DNA of 64,000 nucleotides from SZAS-103 sp038226665 (GCA_038226665.1 JBBRQI010000004.1:98815-162814), one strand, 5' to 3'; numbered from the stretch's first letter, positions 51,531 to 59,201 are shown. The notes: a model not told the origin generated them from the sequence alone. Program-made: numbers and translations.

Positions 51531-52218
51531 CCGTCGTAACCCGTGGCCTGCCAATCGGCTTGCACGCGACCGGGCGATTGAGGGCCTTCTCGACCATCAG
51601 CTGGAACCGCAGGTCGCCGAGCGCGCGTTCCTGCTGCAGGTGGTCACGGATCGTCGCCAGGTCATCCTCGCTGACGCCTTGCTCCAACCATTGCCGATAG
51701 GCCATAGCGCGTGTGGCGTCGTCGCGACCCAATGCGAGGAAACTGGCATGCGGTGTGACCACCGGATCGATTCGCAGCGCCAGGTTGGCGTGAACGCTGG
51801 ACCATCGATAGGCCTCAGCAGCCGCCACCATCGCGGCACGAACCGGGTTGAGTTCGATGTAGCGGTAGACGGTCAGCAGATAGCGTTCGCTCTCGACCAG
51901 GCACGACTTGAAGCGCCCCTGCCACAATGTTCCGCTACGGCCATGTCGTTTGTTGAACGCCTGCGCGTGGCACTGCCCGACAAGGCGCATCAGCCGAGAA
52001 ATGCCGCCGCACGCTGGAGCCGAGAGCAACAGGTGGACGTGATTGCCCATCAACACATAGGCATGGATCTGGACACCTTCCTCGCGGCGGAAGTTGTGCA
52101 GCAGATGCATATAGTGGTGGCAGTCGTCATCGTCGACGAACGTTGCAGCCCGATTGACACCACGTTGGGTCACATGCAGCGGCGTTCCTGGTAGTTCAAG
52201 GCGGGCACGGCGCGGCAT
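51526..52218 (-). CDS. REP-associated tyrosine transposase (RAYT, Y1_Tnp/IS200-like)
   Basis: This 230-aa protein has the start MPRRARLELPGTPLHVTQRGVNR, the HUH metal motif in LMGNHVHLLLS, FKSCLVESERYLLTVYRYIELNPVRAAMV with the catalytic Tyr in YRYIELNP, and a C-terminal helical tail. RAYTs cleave and join single-stranded DNA at REP hairpins and are domesticated relatives of IS200 transposases. ATG 52218 is preferred over GTG 52224. Inverted TTAATTACC motifs lie on both sides. No target-site duplication or passenger gene is visible. Confidence 0.92.
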   Translation of the reverse strand: MPRRARLELPGTPLHVTQRGVNRAATFVDDDDCHHYMHLLHNFRREEGVQIHAYVLMGNHVHLLLSAPACGGISRLMRLVGQCHAQAFNKRHGRSGTLWQGRFKSCLVESERYLLTVYRYIELNPVRAAMVAAAEAYRWSSVHANLALRIDPVVTPHASFLALGRDDATRAMAYRQWLEQGVSEDDLATIRDHLQQERALGDLRFQLMVEKALNRPVACKPIGRPRVTTG

Positions 52219-52318
52219 GAGCACACCTGGCTTGGGCGTTGCGGCAAGCTTGCAGCCAACCTCGGACGAAGAAGCTCGGCGATCTACCTGTTGCGATGTA
52301 GGAGAACGGCTATGGCGA

Positions 52319-52337
52319 GTTAATTACCTCCGTCCCC
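52319..52337. repeat. GTTAATTACCTCCGTCCCC motif, copy 2, upstream of the RAYT gene
   Basis: It repeats the 18-mer found at 50756-50773 and pairs (first 13 bp) with 51518-51530. CCTCCGTCCCC appears again at 52351-52361. It lies between the RAYT start and the end of the GGDEF gene. Confidence 0.8.
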
Positions 52338-52389
52338 TTTGCCCCTTTGCCCTCCGTCCCCTGCCCCCGAACCATCAGCCGCACAGCCT

Positions 52390-53460
52390 TCAGGCGATCG
52401 ACTCCACCCGGTTGCGGCCGCCACGCTTTGCCGCGTACAACGCTTCGTCGGCGCGCGCGTAGAGGGTGCTCACCGAGCCGCCGATGCGCAAGGCCGTGAG
52501 TCCGATACTCACCGTAAGCTGAAAATCGTGCGGCAAGGCCTCGATTGTCGTGCGCAGGCGTTCGCATTGGGCAGTTGCGTGCGCCACATCCGCGCCCGGC
52601 ATCACGATCGCGAATTCCTCGCCACCGATTCGCGCAACGGTATTGCGGTCGCCGCAATGGGCCTTGAGCGCATGCGCCACGGCGATCAGGGTCTTGTCGC
52701 CAGCAGGGTGCCCGTGCCGGTCGTTGATGACCTTGAAGTGGTCGATGTCGACGATCGCCATTGCCAGCGGCTTGCATTCGAGCACCGCGGTATCGATCGC
52801 CGCTTTCATGATGCTGCTGAAGGCGCGCCGATTGAACAATCCAGTGAGGACGTCGGTGCGGGTGACTTCGGTGAGGTGCGCATTCTCGGCAATCAATTCC
52901 TGCTGGTATCCGAGGAGCTTGCGCTCATACCAGTCGCGTTCGGAAAGGTGGCTGGTCAATTCCCGATGGGCCATGCCGAGTTCGAGCAGGTTGACCACCT
53001 GGCGCGACAAGCCGCCGAGCGCCTCTCTCTGGAACGGCGCGAGATCGCGCGGCGTGCGATCCATCACGCAGATGGTGCCGACTGCAGCGCCGCCGGTGCC
53101 AATCAGTGGTGCACCGGCATAAAAGCGCACCTTCTGATCACCGGTCACGAGTGAATTGTTCACGAAGCGTGTATCGGCCAGGGCGTCCGGCACCACCAGG
53201 ATCTCGTGGGGCTGCTGGATGGCATGCGCGCCGAAAGTCCCGTGTCGCGTCATGTGCGGCAGCGCGAATCCATGCTGGGATTTGAACCATTTGCGTTCAT
53301 AGTCGATCAACGCGACCGAACTCATCGGCGCATCGCAGATGCCAGCGGCGATCGCGACCAGGTCGTCGTAGGATTTTTCCGGCAAGGTATCCAGGATGCC
53401 GTAGCTGCTGAGGGCGGCAAGGCGCGCTGATTCCGTGTCTGGCACATCCGCATCGGTCAT
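52390..53460 (-). CDS. GAF-GGDEF diguanylate cyclase
   Basis: This 356-aa cytosolic protein has a GAF domain (about residues 20-165; ICDAPMSSVALIDYERKWFKSQHG), a short coiled coil, and a GGDEF domain (about 195-350). The GGDEF domain has TDVLTGLFNRRAF, VDIDHFKVINDRHGHPAGD and the active-site ARIGGEEFAIV. The active motif is intact. An RxxD inhibitory site is not obvious. It should make c-di-GMP in response to a GAF ligand. ATG 53460 lies next to the 15-bp repeats. Confidence 0.92.
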   Translation of the reverse strand: MTDADVPDTESARLAALSSYGILDTLPEKSYDDLVAIAAGICDAPMSSVALIDYERKWFKSQHGFALPHMTRHGTFGAHAIQQPHEILVVPDALADTRFVNNSLVTGDQKVRFYAGAPLIGTGGAAVGTICVMDRTPRDLAPFQREALGGLSRQVVNLLELGMAHRELTSHLSERDWYERKLLGYQQELIAENAHLTEVTRTDVLTGLFNRRAFSSIMKAAIDTAVLECKPLAMAIVDIDHFKVINDRHGHPAGDKTLIAVAHALKAHCGDRNTVARIGGEEFAIVMPGADVAHATAQCERLRTTIEALPHDFQLTVSIGLTALRIGGSVSTLYARADEALYAAKRGGRNRVESIA

Positions 53461-53517
53461 GGGGCATCCTTGCCTGTGATTCGCTGAAGACTACCAGCGT
53501 GCATGTTACCAGCCGGT

Positions 53518-53561
53518 CAGGATGGGTTCGATCAGGAGGGTTCGACCAGGATGGGTTCGAT
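53518..53561. repeat. Three 14-15 bp tandem repeats (CAGGATGGGTTCGAT)
   Basis: CAGGATGGGTTCGAT, CAGGAGGGTTCGAC and CAGGATGGGTTCGAT follow each other in the gap between the GGDEF gene and the DUF900-like gene. An in-frame start at 53522 for the latter would include them, so the repeats are probably non-coding. Confidence 0.7.
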
Positions 53562-53689
53562 TACGAGGGCCGTTTATTTTCCTGGCTGACACATCAACCC
53601 GACACCTTTCGCAGCCATCCCGATCATCCTCGCCCCATTGCCTCATCGCTGGCGTTAAGCTCACACATCAAGTCGGAGTGATCCAGCCA

Positions 53690-54676
53690 ATGCCTGCTGT
53701 CGATTACGTGATGTCGGTGCGTGCCGTGAGCAAGGGCAAGTTCGTGGCCGATATCGGCACTACGCGCTTCCTCGGCGTGCTGGATGGCGTCGATCCCGAC
53801 CCCACGCAGGCCATCACCGCCGCCGCCTGGTACAAGGCCGTCACCGACGCCGGCAAATGGACGAATGCCAAGTTCGAGGCGCGCGGCGACATCCTGTTCG
53901 TCGTCCACGGCTACAACAATTCCGAAACAGACGTGATGCAGCGCCACCGTCTGATCCGCGACGGCCTCGCCGCGCTCGCGTTCAAGGGCGTCATCGTCTC
54001 GTTCGACTGGCCCAGCGGCGACAGCGCGCTCGCCTACCTGCCGGATCGCCACCGCGCCAAGCAAACCGCGCTGCGCCTCGTCGACGACGGCATCCGCCAG
54101 CTCGCCGCGCGGCAGACGCCCGATTGCCCGATCAACATCCACATCCTCGGCCACTCCACCGGCGCCTACGTCATCCGCGAAGCCTTCGACGACGCCGACG
54201 ATACCCAGCTCGCGCAATCCTCATGGCTGGTCAGCCAGATAATGTTCGCCGCCGGCGACGTCTCGTCCGGCTCGATGAACGCGGGCGACAAGGGCGCCGA
54301 ATCCATCTACCGCCACTGCCTGCGGCTCACCAACTATTCGAACCGCAACGACAGCGTGCTCGACATCTCCAACGTCAAGCGCCTCGGCATCGCCCCGCGC
54401 GTGGGCCGCATCGGCCTGCCGCCCGACAGCCCCGCGCTCGCCGTGAACGTCGATTGCACCGACTACTACGCCCAGCTCGCGTCCGACAAGGCCGCACAGG
54501 CCGCCGACCAACCCAAGGGCTTCAGCGGCGCGCAAAGCCACTCCTGGTATTTCGGGAATGCGGTGTTCACCAGGGACGTGTTCGATACCGTGATCGGGAT
54601 CGAGAACAGCCAGCGGACAACGCGGGTGGTGGGGGCTGATGGGAAGTTGCGGTTGGTTGGAAAACAAATAAAGTGA
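53690..54676 (+). CDS. DUF900-like alpha/beta hydrolase
   Basis: This 328-aa protein has the alpha/beta hydrolase signs of the DUF900 group: the oxyanion region FVVHGYNNSETDV, FDWPSGDSALAYLPDR, and the nucleophile elbow ILGHSTGAYV with Ser156. Substrates of this family are unknown. ATG 53690 has GGAGTG eight bases upstream. The body of the gene is GC-rich, but the last few codons (near 54655) and the following gap turn abruptly AT-rich. The 3' end is therefore the left border of the inserted islet and may be chimeric. Confidence 0.82.
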   Translation: MPAVDYVMSVRAVSKGKFVADIGTTRFLGVLDGVDPDPTQAITAAAWYKAVTDAGKWTNAKFEARGDILFVVHGYNNSETDVMQRHRLIRDGLAALAFKGVIVSFDWPSGDSALAYLPDRHRAKQTALRLVDDGIRQLAARQTPDCPINIHILGHSTGAYVIREAFDDADDTQLAQSSWLVSQIMFAAGDVSSGSMNAGDKGAESIYRHCLRLTNYSNRNDSVLDISNVKRLGIAPRVGRIGLPPDSPALAVNVDCTDYYAQLASDKAAQAADQPKGFSGAQSHSWYFGNAVFTRDVFDTVIGIENSQRTTRVVGADGKLRLVGKQIK

Positions 54677-54723
54677 AGAAAATAGTCTGCGAGTTCGATA
54701 TATCAGCGAAAGGAATTAAATAG

Positions 54724-55773
54724 ATGGCCGCCATATCACTGGGCGATGTGAGAGCAGAGCATGATCGTTCGATGCTTCGAGAGGCGTTCTTCGAGTCGGC
54801 CGACTACAAAACTCTCATAGAATCAGACATAAAATCGATTGTTGTGGGTCGTCGAGGCGTTGGGAAGTCCGCGCTGTTCATTAGATTGGGCGAATACTAT
54901 GAAGCGAATGAACGAACTGATGTTATCCGAATTGCTCCGGATGAACACGAGGTCTTAGCGCTACGCGCGATTACGCAATTATTTGACGGGCAATTTGGGT
55001 TAATACGGGCCGCTACCAGACTAGGATTTCGGTTTGCGCTGCTTATGGAGATAGCCCTCGGACTGTCTACGAAGTTTAAGTTCAATCAGGCTGCGCAAGC
55101 TCCAGTCCTGTTGAAACGATTGCAAGCTTGGCGAACTCCAGGAACTGTAATTGACAAGCTTCGTCATATTTTAATTAAGGCGACAGCCAATGAATCAAAT
55201 GTCGAAGCCAGAGTAGGGGCAATTGCTGATGATCTTAAACTTAACGAGCTTGAGAGTTGTTTAAATGACGTTCTCGAGAGTATGAAAAGAAAAGTAGTTG
55301 TGTTGATCGATAAGCTTGATGAGGGCTACAAGCCAGACGAAGCCGGAATAGGCATAGTTGATGGATTTATCCAAGCGTCTGTCGACCTGCACGATCATTC
55401 GCCTTACTGTAGAGCGATAGTTTTCTTAAGAGATAATATCTACCGGGCGGTAGCGCAGAAAGATCAAGATTTTTCAAGAAATTTAGAACAGGCGGTTTTG
55501 AGAATTCATTGGGACGAGCGAAGTCTTCAAAACGTCATGGCGAATCGCATAAAAAAAGCCACAGGCATCAAAGTAGAAAAGACTATCAAAGTGTGGGACT
55601 CAGTTACTCAAGGGACGTTACAGGGAGAGTCCGGCTTTCACACATGCCTCCGGTTGACTTTGTACCGCCCGCGCGACCTACTGCTTTTGTTAAATGACGC
55701 TTTTAGAAATGCAGCGGCTTCGGATCGATATGCCATTGAGCAGGCTGACATAAATGCGTCCGCGAATGTCTGA
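54724..55773 (+). CDS. P-loop ATPase (Sll1717-like), islet gene 1
   Basis: This 349-aa protein starts MAAISLGDVRAEHD and has a complete Walker A, VVGRRGVGKSALF (Lys48), and a Walker B-like VVVLIDKLDEGY (Asp196). It then has an Arg-bearing segment around FLRDNIYRAVA, and ends with a lid-like RPRDLLLLLNDAFRNAA. It resembles the ATPase half of the Sll1717-type family, in which a winged-helix domain normally follows in the same chain. Here the frame stops and the winged helix is encoded by the next gene in frame +1, with a 20-bp overlap. Base composition is about 43 % GC in lines counted, unlike the chromosome. ATG 54724 has AAAGGAA upstream. Confidence 0.72.
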   Translation: MAAISLGDVRAEHDRSMLREAFFESADYKTLIESDIKSIVVGRRGVGKSALFIRLGEYYEANERTDVIRIAPDEHEVLALRAITQLFDGQFGLIRAATRLGFRFALLMEIALGLSTKFKFNQAAQAPVLLKRLQAWRTPGTVIDKLRHILIKATANESNVEARVGAIADDLKLNELESCLNDVLESMKRKVVVLIDKLDEGYKPDEAGIGIVDGFIQASVDLHDHSPYCRAIVFLRDNIYRAVAQKDQDFSRNLEQAVLRIHWDERSLQNVMANRIKKATGIKVEKTIKVWDSVTQGTLQGESGFHTCLRLTLYRPRDLLLLLNDAFRNAAASDRYAIEQADINASANV

Positions 55774-56782
55774 TTTGACCAAAGAATATTCTGCGGAGCT
55801 ACCCGGGCTTGCGGAATTAGTTTGGGCTTTCGCCGGAATGAACCCGTCGCATACAATCGCTGCCGCCGCCGAAATCATTTCTGCTGTGATTCACCAAGAT
55901 AAATATTCGTCGGCTGTACAGCAACAGTTTGCTTTGTTTTCAAGCCCTGTAGAGGCATTGAGGGCTCTCTACAGTGTCGGTTTTATAGGTGTGAAGGAAT
56001 CAAGTGCTCATAATTTTGTTTTCTGTCATGACGGCCGAAAGCCTGATAAAGAATTTGGAGCAACGGAGCAGCTAATTGTGCATCCTTGCTATTGGATAGC
56101 CTTGAATCTAACGAACAGGGATATAGCAGAGACTTCGGCTTCTGAAATTTATGACGAATATGACATAACCGTAAGATCCGAAACGCCTGAACAACGTGCA
56201 CGCGCCATAGGGAAAATGGAGTCTGAACTTCGCGAAATCGAAATTGGCCTCGACGGCGCAGTGGCGTTCGAGAAGTGGTGCCTTAAGGTTATTCGAGTGC
56301 TTTTCCCTGGAGGGCTTAGAAATATTGAGCTTCATGATAATAAGACCAATTTACAACGGCGGGATGTATTGGGAACAAATCATGGAACTACCGATTTCTG
56401 GAATCGCATTTTGGTTGAGTATGGATCTCGTCAAATTGTTTTTGAAGTAAAAAACATTATAGATTTGAGCCGCGAACATTTTTGGCAGATGAATTCATAT
56501 CTTTGCCAAGATTATGGAAGATTTGGTTTTATTATTACAAGAGGTGATGAAGTAGCTCTTCGAAAAGATCGGGAATTGTCGTGGGTTAGAGAGCTCAAGA
56601 GCCAACACTCGAAAGTAGTTATGATCATAACGGCCAAATTTCTCTTAGGGCTACTGAACAAAATACGAAGCCCGATTCGACACGACTACGCAGATGACGC
56701 AATGGATAAGCTTCTGGATGTGTATGTAAGGAGCTATTTTGGAGAATCTGTGACTACAAGAAAGAAAAAGAAGAAGGCATGA
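55754..56782 (+). CDS. Winged-helix + PD-(D/E)XK nuclease, islet gene 2
   Basis: This 342-aa protein has an N-terminal region (about residues 5-120) that looks like the winged helix normally fused to Sll1717-like ATPases (SDLTKEYSAEL, ALYSVGFIGVKES, LIVHPCYWIALNL). A helical linker follows, then a restriction-endonuclease-like domain (about 165-300). Candidate catalytic residues are Glu173 (FEKWCLKV), Asp204 (QRRDVLG), and Glu231-x-Lys233 in IVFEVKNI, followed by HFWQMNSYL. The C-terminus is a Lys run. The start overlaps gene 1 by 20 bp; AGG lies nine bases before ATG 55754, and ATG 55766 is an alternative. Base composition is low-GC, as in gene 1. Confidence 0.68.
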   Translation: MRPRMSDLTKEYSAELPGLAELVWAFAGMNPSHTIAAAAEIISAVIHQDKYSSAVQQQFALFSSPVEALRALYSVGFIGVKESSAHNFVFCHDGRKPDKEFGATEQLIVHPCYWIALNLTNRDIAETSASEIYDEYDITVRSETPEQRARAIGKMESELREIEIGLDGAVAFEKWCLKVIRVLFPGGLRNIELHDNKTNLQRRDVLGTNHGTTDFWNRILVEYGSRQIVFEVKNIIDLSREHFWQMNSYLCQDYGRFGFIITRGDEVALRKDRELSWVRELKSQHSKVVMIITAKFLLGLLNKIRSPIRHDYADDAMDKLLDVYVRSYFGESVTTRKKKKKA

Positions 56783-56914
56783 AGTAAAACGCCTAAAATC
56801 CACAATGGCGTTTCCTCCACAAGTTATTTTGATTCGAGGGTGTCTGTTTTTACTCACTACACCTGCCACATTCACTCAATGCTGAGCAGTTCAGCCACAG
56901 CACCCACCCACCGG

Positions 56915-57230
56915 GTTCGACGCCGACGCTTTGTCGCTCAACGTTAAGCCAATTTGGTTCAACGCTAAGCCAATTCCACTCATGGCTGATGCTTTTTTGC
57001 TCAACGTTGAAGCCAGACAGGTTCAACGCTGACGCTTTTTCGCTCAACGCTGAGCCAATTCCAGTCGCCGTTGATGCTTTTTTGCTCAACGCCGAGCCAA
57101 TCCGGTTCAACGCTGAGCCATTTACGTTCAACGCTGAGCCGTTTCCATTCAACACTGAGCCAATCCGGCTCAACGCTGACCCTTTTCCGCTCAACGCCGA
57201 CGCTGCCAGCGTCATCGCCCACGCTTTTCG
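56915..57230. repeat. Array of about sixteen 21-bp repeats (consensus GTTCAACGCTGAGCC + 6 variable bases)
   Basis: Units start at 56915, 56936, 56957, 56978, 56999, 57021, 57042, 57063, 57084, 57105, 57126, 57147, 57168, 57189 and 57210. All are 21 bp except the 22-bp unit at 56999. The core (G/C)(T/C)TCAACG(C/T)(T/C)GA is strongest in the middle units, and alternate units often read GACGCTTTTT instead of GAGCCAATTC. In one frame the units encode F-N-A-E-P-F/I-x heptads, but the 22-bp unit shifts frame and no start with a ribosome-binding site was found. The gap 56783-57366 holds nothing else apart from the first 40-bp direct repeat. Confidence 0.85.
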
Positions 57231-57233
57231 CGT

Positions 57234-57273
57234 CTCCAGAAAGCCGAAAAGCCACTGGGTAGCGGCTTTCCGG
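57234..57273. repeat. 40-bp direct repeat, copy 1 (left of the XRE gene)
   Basis: It starts CTCCAGAAAGCCGAAAAGCC and ends AGCGGCTTTCCGG. It is 38/40 identical to 57708-57747. The stem AAAGCCAC / GCGGCTTT has one mismatch here, so the hairpin is weaker than in copy 2. Confidence 0.85.
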
Positions 57274-57366
57274 GCAGCGAGGGGCGGATTGGCGCTGCCG
57301 GGATGCTCGGTAGGCTGTCGCCAGGACCTGCCGCGTTAAACTGATCCCATGACAACGAGGTGCCCC

Positions 57367-57666
57367 ATGCGCATGAGTGCTCGGGAAAGCAAGATCACGA
57401 CGTCCAGCGAAAATGTGTTTACCGACCTCGGGTTCGACGACGCCGAAGCGCAGGTGCTTGCCCTTCGCGCGGACCTGATGGCCCAGCTCGAACAGCAGAT
57501 CAAGGCCCGCAAGATGACGCAGATGGCGGCGTCCAAGCTGCTGGGCGTCAGCCAGAGCCGTGTGTCGGATCTTGCGCGCGGCAAGGTGGAGAAGTTCAGC
57601 CTCGATACGCTGGTACAGTTCGCGGCCAAGCTTGGCAAGCCGGCAAAGATCGAGTTGACGGGCTGA
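57367..57666 (+). CDS. XRE-family HTH regulator (solo HigA-like antitoxin)
   Basis: This 99-aa protein has a helix-turn-helix at about residues 50-85 (KMTQMAASKLLGVSQSRVSDLARGKVEKF), followed by LDTLVQFAAKLGKPAKIEL, the pattern of HigA/MqsA-type antitoxins and small XRE regulators. ATG 57367 has GAGG seven bases upstream; ATG 57349 is also in frame. No toxin gene of the HigB/Gp49 type is adjacent: upstream is the 21-bp array. The gene is GC-rich, and sits between two 40-bp direct repeats. Confidence 0.85.
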   Translation: MRMSARESKITTSSENVFTDLGFDDAEAQVLALRADLMAQLEQQIKARKMTQMAASKLLGVSQSRVSDLARGKVEKFSLDTLVQFAAKLGKPAKIELTG

Positions 57667-57707
57667 TGTCGAGAGGCGTTGGTTTCGCTGACCCCTCGAT
57701 TTTCCAA

Positions 57708-57747
57708 CTCCAGAAAGCCGAAAAGCCGCCGGGTAGCGGCTTTCCGG
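57708..57747. terminator. 40-bp direct repeat, copy 2, with terminator hairpin
   Basis: This copy forms the perfect stem AAAGCCGC (57722-57729) / GCGGCTTT (57736-57743) with loop CGGGTA. On the minus strand it ends GGCTTTTC, so it can act in both directions between the converging XRE and 57764-58261 genes. Confidence 0.7.
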
Positions 57748-57763
57748 TGTTCCATTGGGCGGC

Positions 57764-58261
57764 TCAGGCCTTGGCGGTTGCCGGGTCGGCGGCTATCGTC
57801 GAAGGTGCAGCGGCCGGGGCGCGGGTCTTGGCGAAGCGGATGGACAGGTCCTTGCGCAGGCCTTCCAGTCCGGCGTTCTTGCCGGCGACCTTCAGCAGGG
57901 CGTAGCCCTCCAGCGACAACGACATGATGTCGCTGCCGAGTGCGGCTTCGCTGCTGTCGGCGCGTTCCACCAGCTTCTGCAGGCGTTGCAGGCGCGGGCG
58001 CAGGGCGTCGAGTGCGGTCAGGTCGGCCTGTGCGCCGGCGAGGTTGATGCTGGCGGGCACGACCTGCGGGTTCTGCCCCAGCACGCTCAGCGTCTGCCGG
58101 CAGAATTGCTCGGACTTGGGGCCCATGCGCATCAGGCCACGCAGTTCGGCGGCGTCGAGCGCGATCAGCCCGGCGAAGGCGGCTTCCAGCGCGGTGAGTG
58201 CTGCGTCCGCAGCGGTCAACTGCGCGGGGGAAAGGGTCAGCGTTATCAGGTTCTGGCTCAC
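57764..58261 (-). CDS. Hypothetical helical protein (165 aa)
   Basis: I do not recognise a family. The protein is Ala/Leu-rich and predicted all-helical (LTAADAALTALEAAFAGLIALDAAELRGLMRMG, then ALRPRLQRLQKLVERADSSEAALGSDIMSLSLEGYALLKVAGK), with no signal peptide. The start is GTG 58261, eight bases after AAGGA; upstream frame to 58540 overlaps the MITE-like repeat. Sequences of this kind occur in Xanthomonadales as uncharacterised proteins, often near toxin-antitoxin-like genes, but no role can be given. Confidence 0.6.
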   Translation of the reverse strand: MSQNLITLTLSPAQLTAADAALTALEAAFAGLIALDAAELRGLMRMGPKSEQFCRQTLSVLGQNPQVVPASINLAGAQADLTALDALRPRLQRLQKLVERADSSEAALGSDIMSLSLEGYALLKVAGKNAGLEGLRKDLSIRFAKTRAPAAAPSTIAADPATAKA

Positions 58262-58304
58262 GGTGTTCGTCCTTGTTGTTTCTGTGGATATGTTTTCAAA
58301 AGAT

Positions 58305-58397
58305 CGGGCGGCACGACGCCGCACGGACGGGGCGCTCCGTCGCGTGGAAGTGTTCTGTTGGATTGCCGCGCACCCCTGCGCGCGAGCGGAGCAAGGC
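58305..58397. repeat. MITE-like repeat, copy A
   Basis: It begins CGGGCGGCACGACGCCGCAC, contains GCGCTCCGTCGCGT, and ends GCGAGCGGAGCAAGGC. The near-inverted arms GCTCCGTCGCG and CGCGAGCGGAGC could form an imperfect hairpin. It matches copy B at 59270-59359. The gap 58262-58598 holds only this, a small CCGATCT/AGATCGG inverted repeat at 58552-58571, and the leader of the next gene. Confidence 0.6.
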
Positions 58398-58598
58398 CAC
58401 TGTGTCAGCGCAAGCCGCGCCTGGGCATCGGCGGATTGCTCGATCGCGTGTAGGAGTTTTCCTACAGTGTTTGCAGGCGCGGGCGCAGGGCGTCGCGTGA
58501 GATCGAACCGGGGAGCGCGACGAATCGCGCGGTGATTCAAGCCTCAGACAGCCGATCTCCCGCAAGATCGGTGCATTCGCCACGGAAGGAAATGCGTC

Positions 58599-59201
58599 AT
58601 GAAAGATATCCCGATCGAAAATTCATCGACTGAGTCGGTGCCGCCCGCAAATGCGCGCGCGCAGCAGAAGGTCGACCAGGCCGCGGAGGAACTCGGCCGC
58701 GAGCGCGACGAGTTCGAGAAAAAAGCGGCGCGCATCGAAAGCAGGATGATGAATCGCGATCCGATTACCGGCACGCCCGGATCGCACGCTTTGGGTACCG
58801 GCGTCGGCACCACCAGTGGCGCGATGGCCGGAGTGGCCATGGGCTCGCTCGCAGGTCCGGTGGGAACGGCTGTCGGCGGCTTCATCGGCGCGATCATCGG
58901 TGCGCTCGCTGGACACGAGGTAGGCGAGGCCATCAACCCCACTCCAGAAGAGACCTACTGGCGCGAAATGTACGGAAGCGACACGCGCTACAACCTCACG
59001 CACCCGTTTGATGACTACGCGCCGGCCTTCATGGCGGGCTATCTCTACCGCAATCGGCCGTGGGCCGAAGCGGAGGCGGAAATGCTCGCAGTCTGGGAAC
59101 GCAACAGCGGCAATTCGCCACTCGCCTGGGAGGAAGTACGTGATGCCGCACATGCGGCATGGCTGCACGCCGATCGCAGAAACGCAGTCGTTGGAGGGTA
59201 G
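58599..59201 (+). CDS. Glycine-zipper protein of unknown function
   Basis: This 200-aa protein has a charged coiled-coil N-terminus (AAEELGRERDEFEKKAARIES), a central glycine-zipper membrane-like hairpin (GTGVGTTSGAMAGVAMGSLAG and GGFIGAIIGALAGHEVGEAI), and an acidic aromatic C-terminus (DTRYNLTHPFDDYAPAFMAGYLYRN). There is no signal peptide. ATG 58599 has GGAAGGA upstream. Glycine-zipper proteins of this form may insert in membranes or respond to stress; no role is assigned. The gene is bracketed by the two MITE-like repeats. Confidence 0.72.
   Translation: MKDIPIENSSTESVPPANARAQQKVDQAAEELGRERDEFEKKAARIESRMMNRDPITGTPGSHALGTGVGTTSGAMAGVAMGSLAGPVGTAVGGFIGAIIGALAGHEVGEAINPTPEETYWREMYGSDTRYNLTHPFDDYAPAFMAGYLYRNRPWAEAEAEMLAVWERNSGNSPLAWEEVRDAAHAAWLHADRRNAVVGG

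Noticed and set aside
53522..53689. Longer N-terminus for the DUF900-like protein from 53522
   Set aside because: It would translate the 15-bp repeats into unusual Arg/Gly-rich sequence, and ATG 53690 has its own GGAGTG.
55754..55773. Programmed frameshift site between the two islet genes
   Set aside because: No X-XXY-YYZ slippery heptamer or strong downstream hairpin was seen, so ordinary coupling or a mutation is more likely; kept only as an open option in the findings.
56915..57230. CRISPR array
   Set aside because: Units are contiguous 21-mers with no unique spacers, and no cas genes are in the window.
50756..57750. Prophage or integrative element
   Set aside because: No integrase, capsid, terminase or tRNA-based attachment site is visible; the foreign pieces look like separate small insertions.
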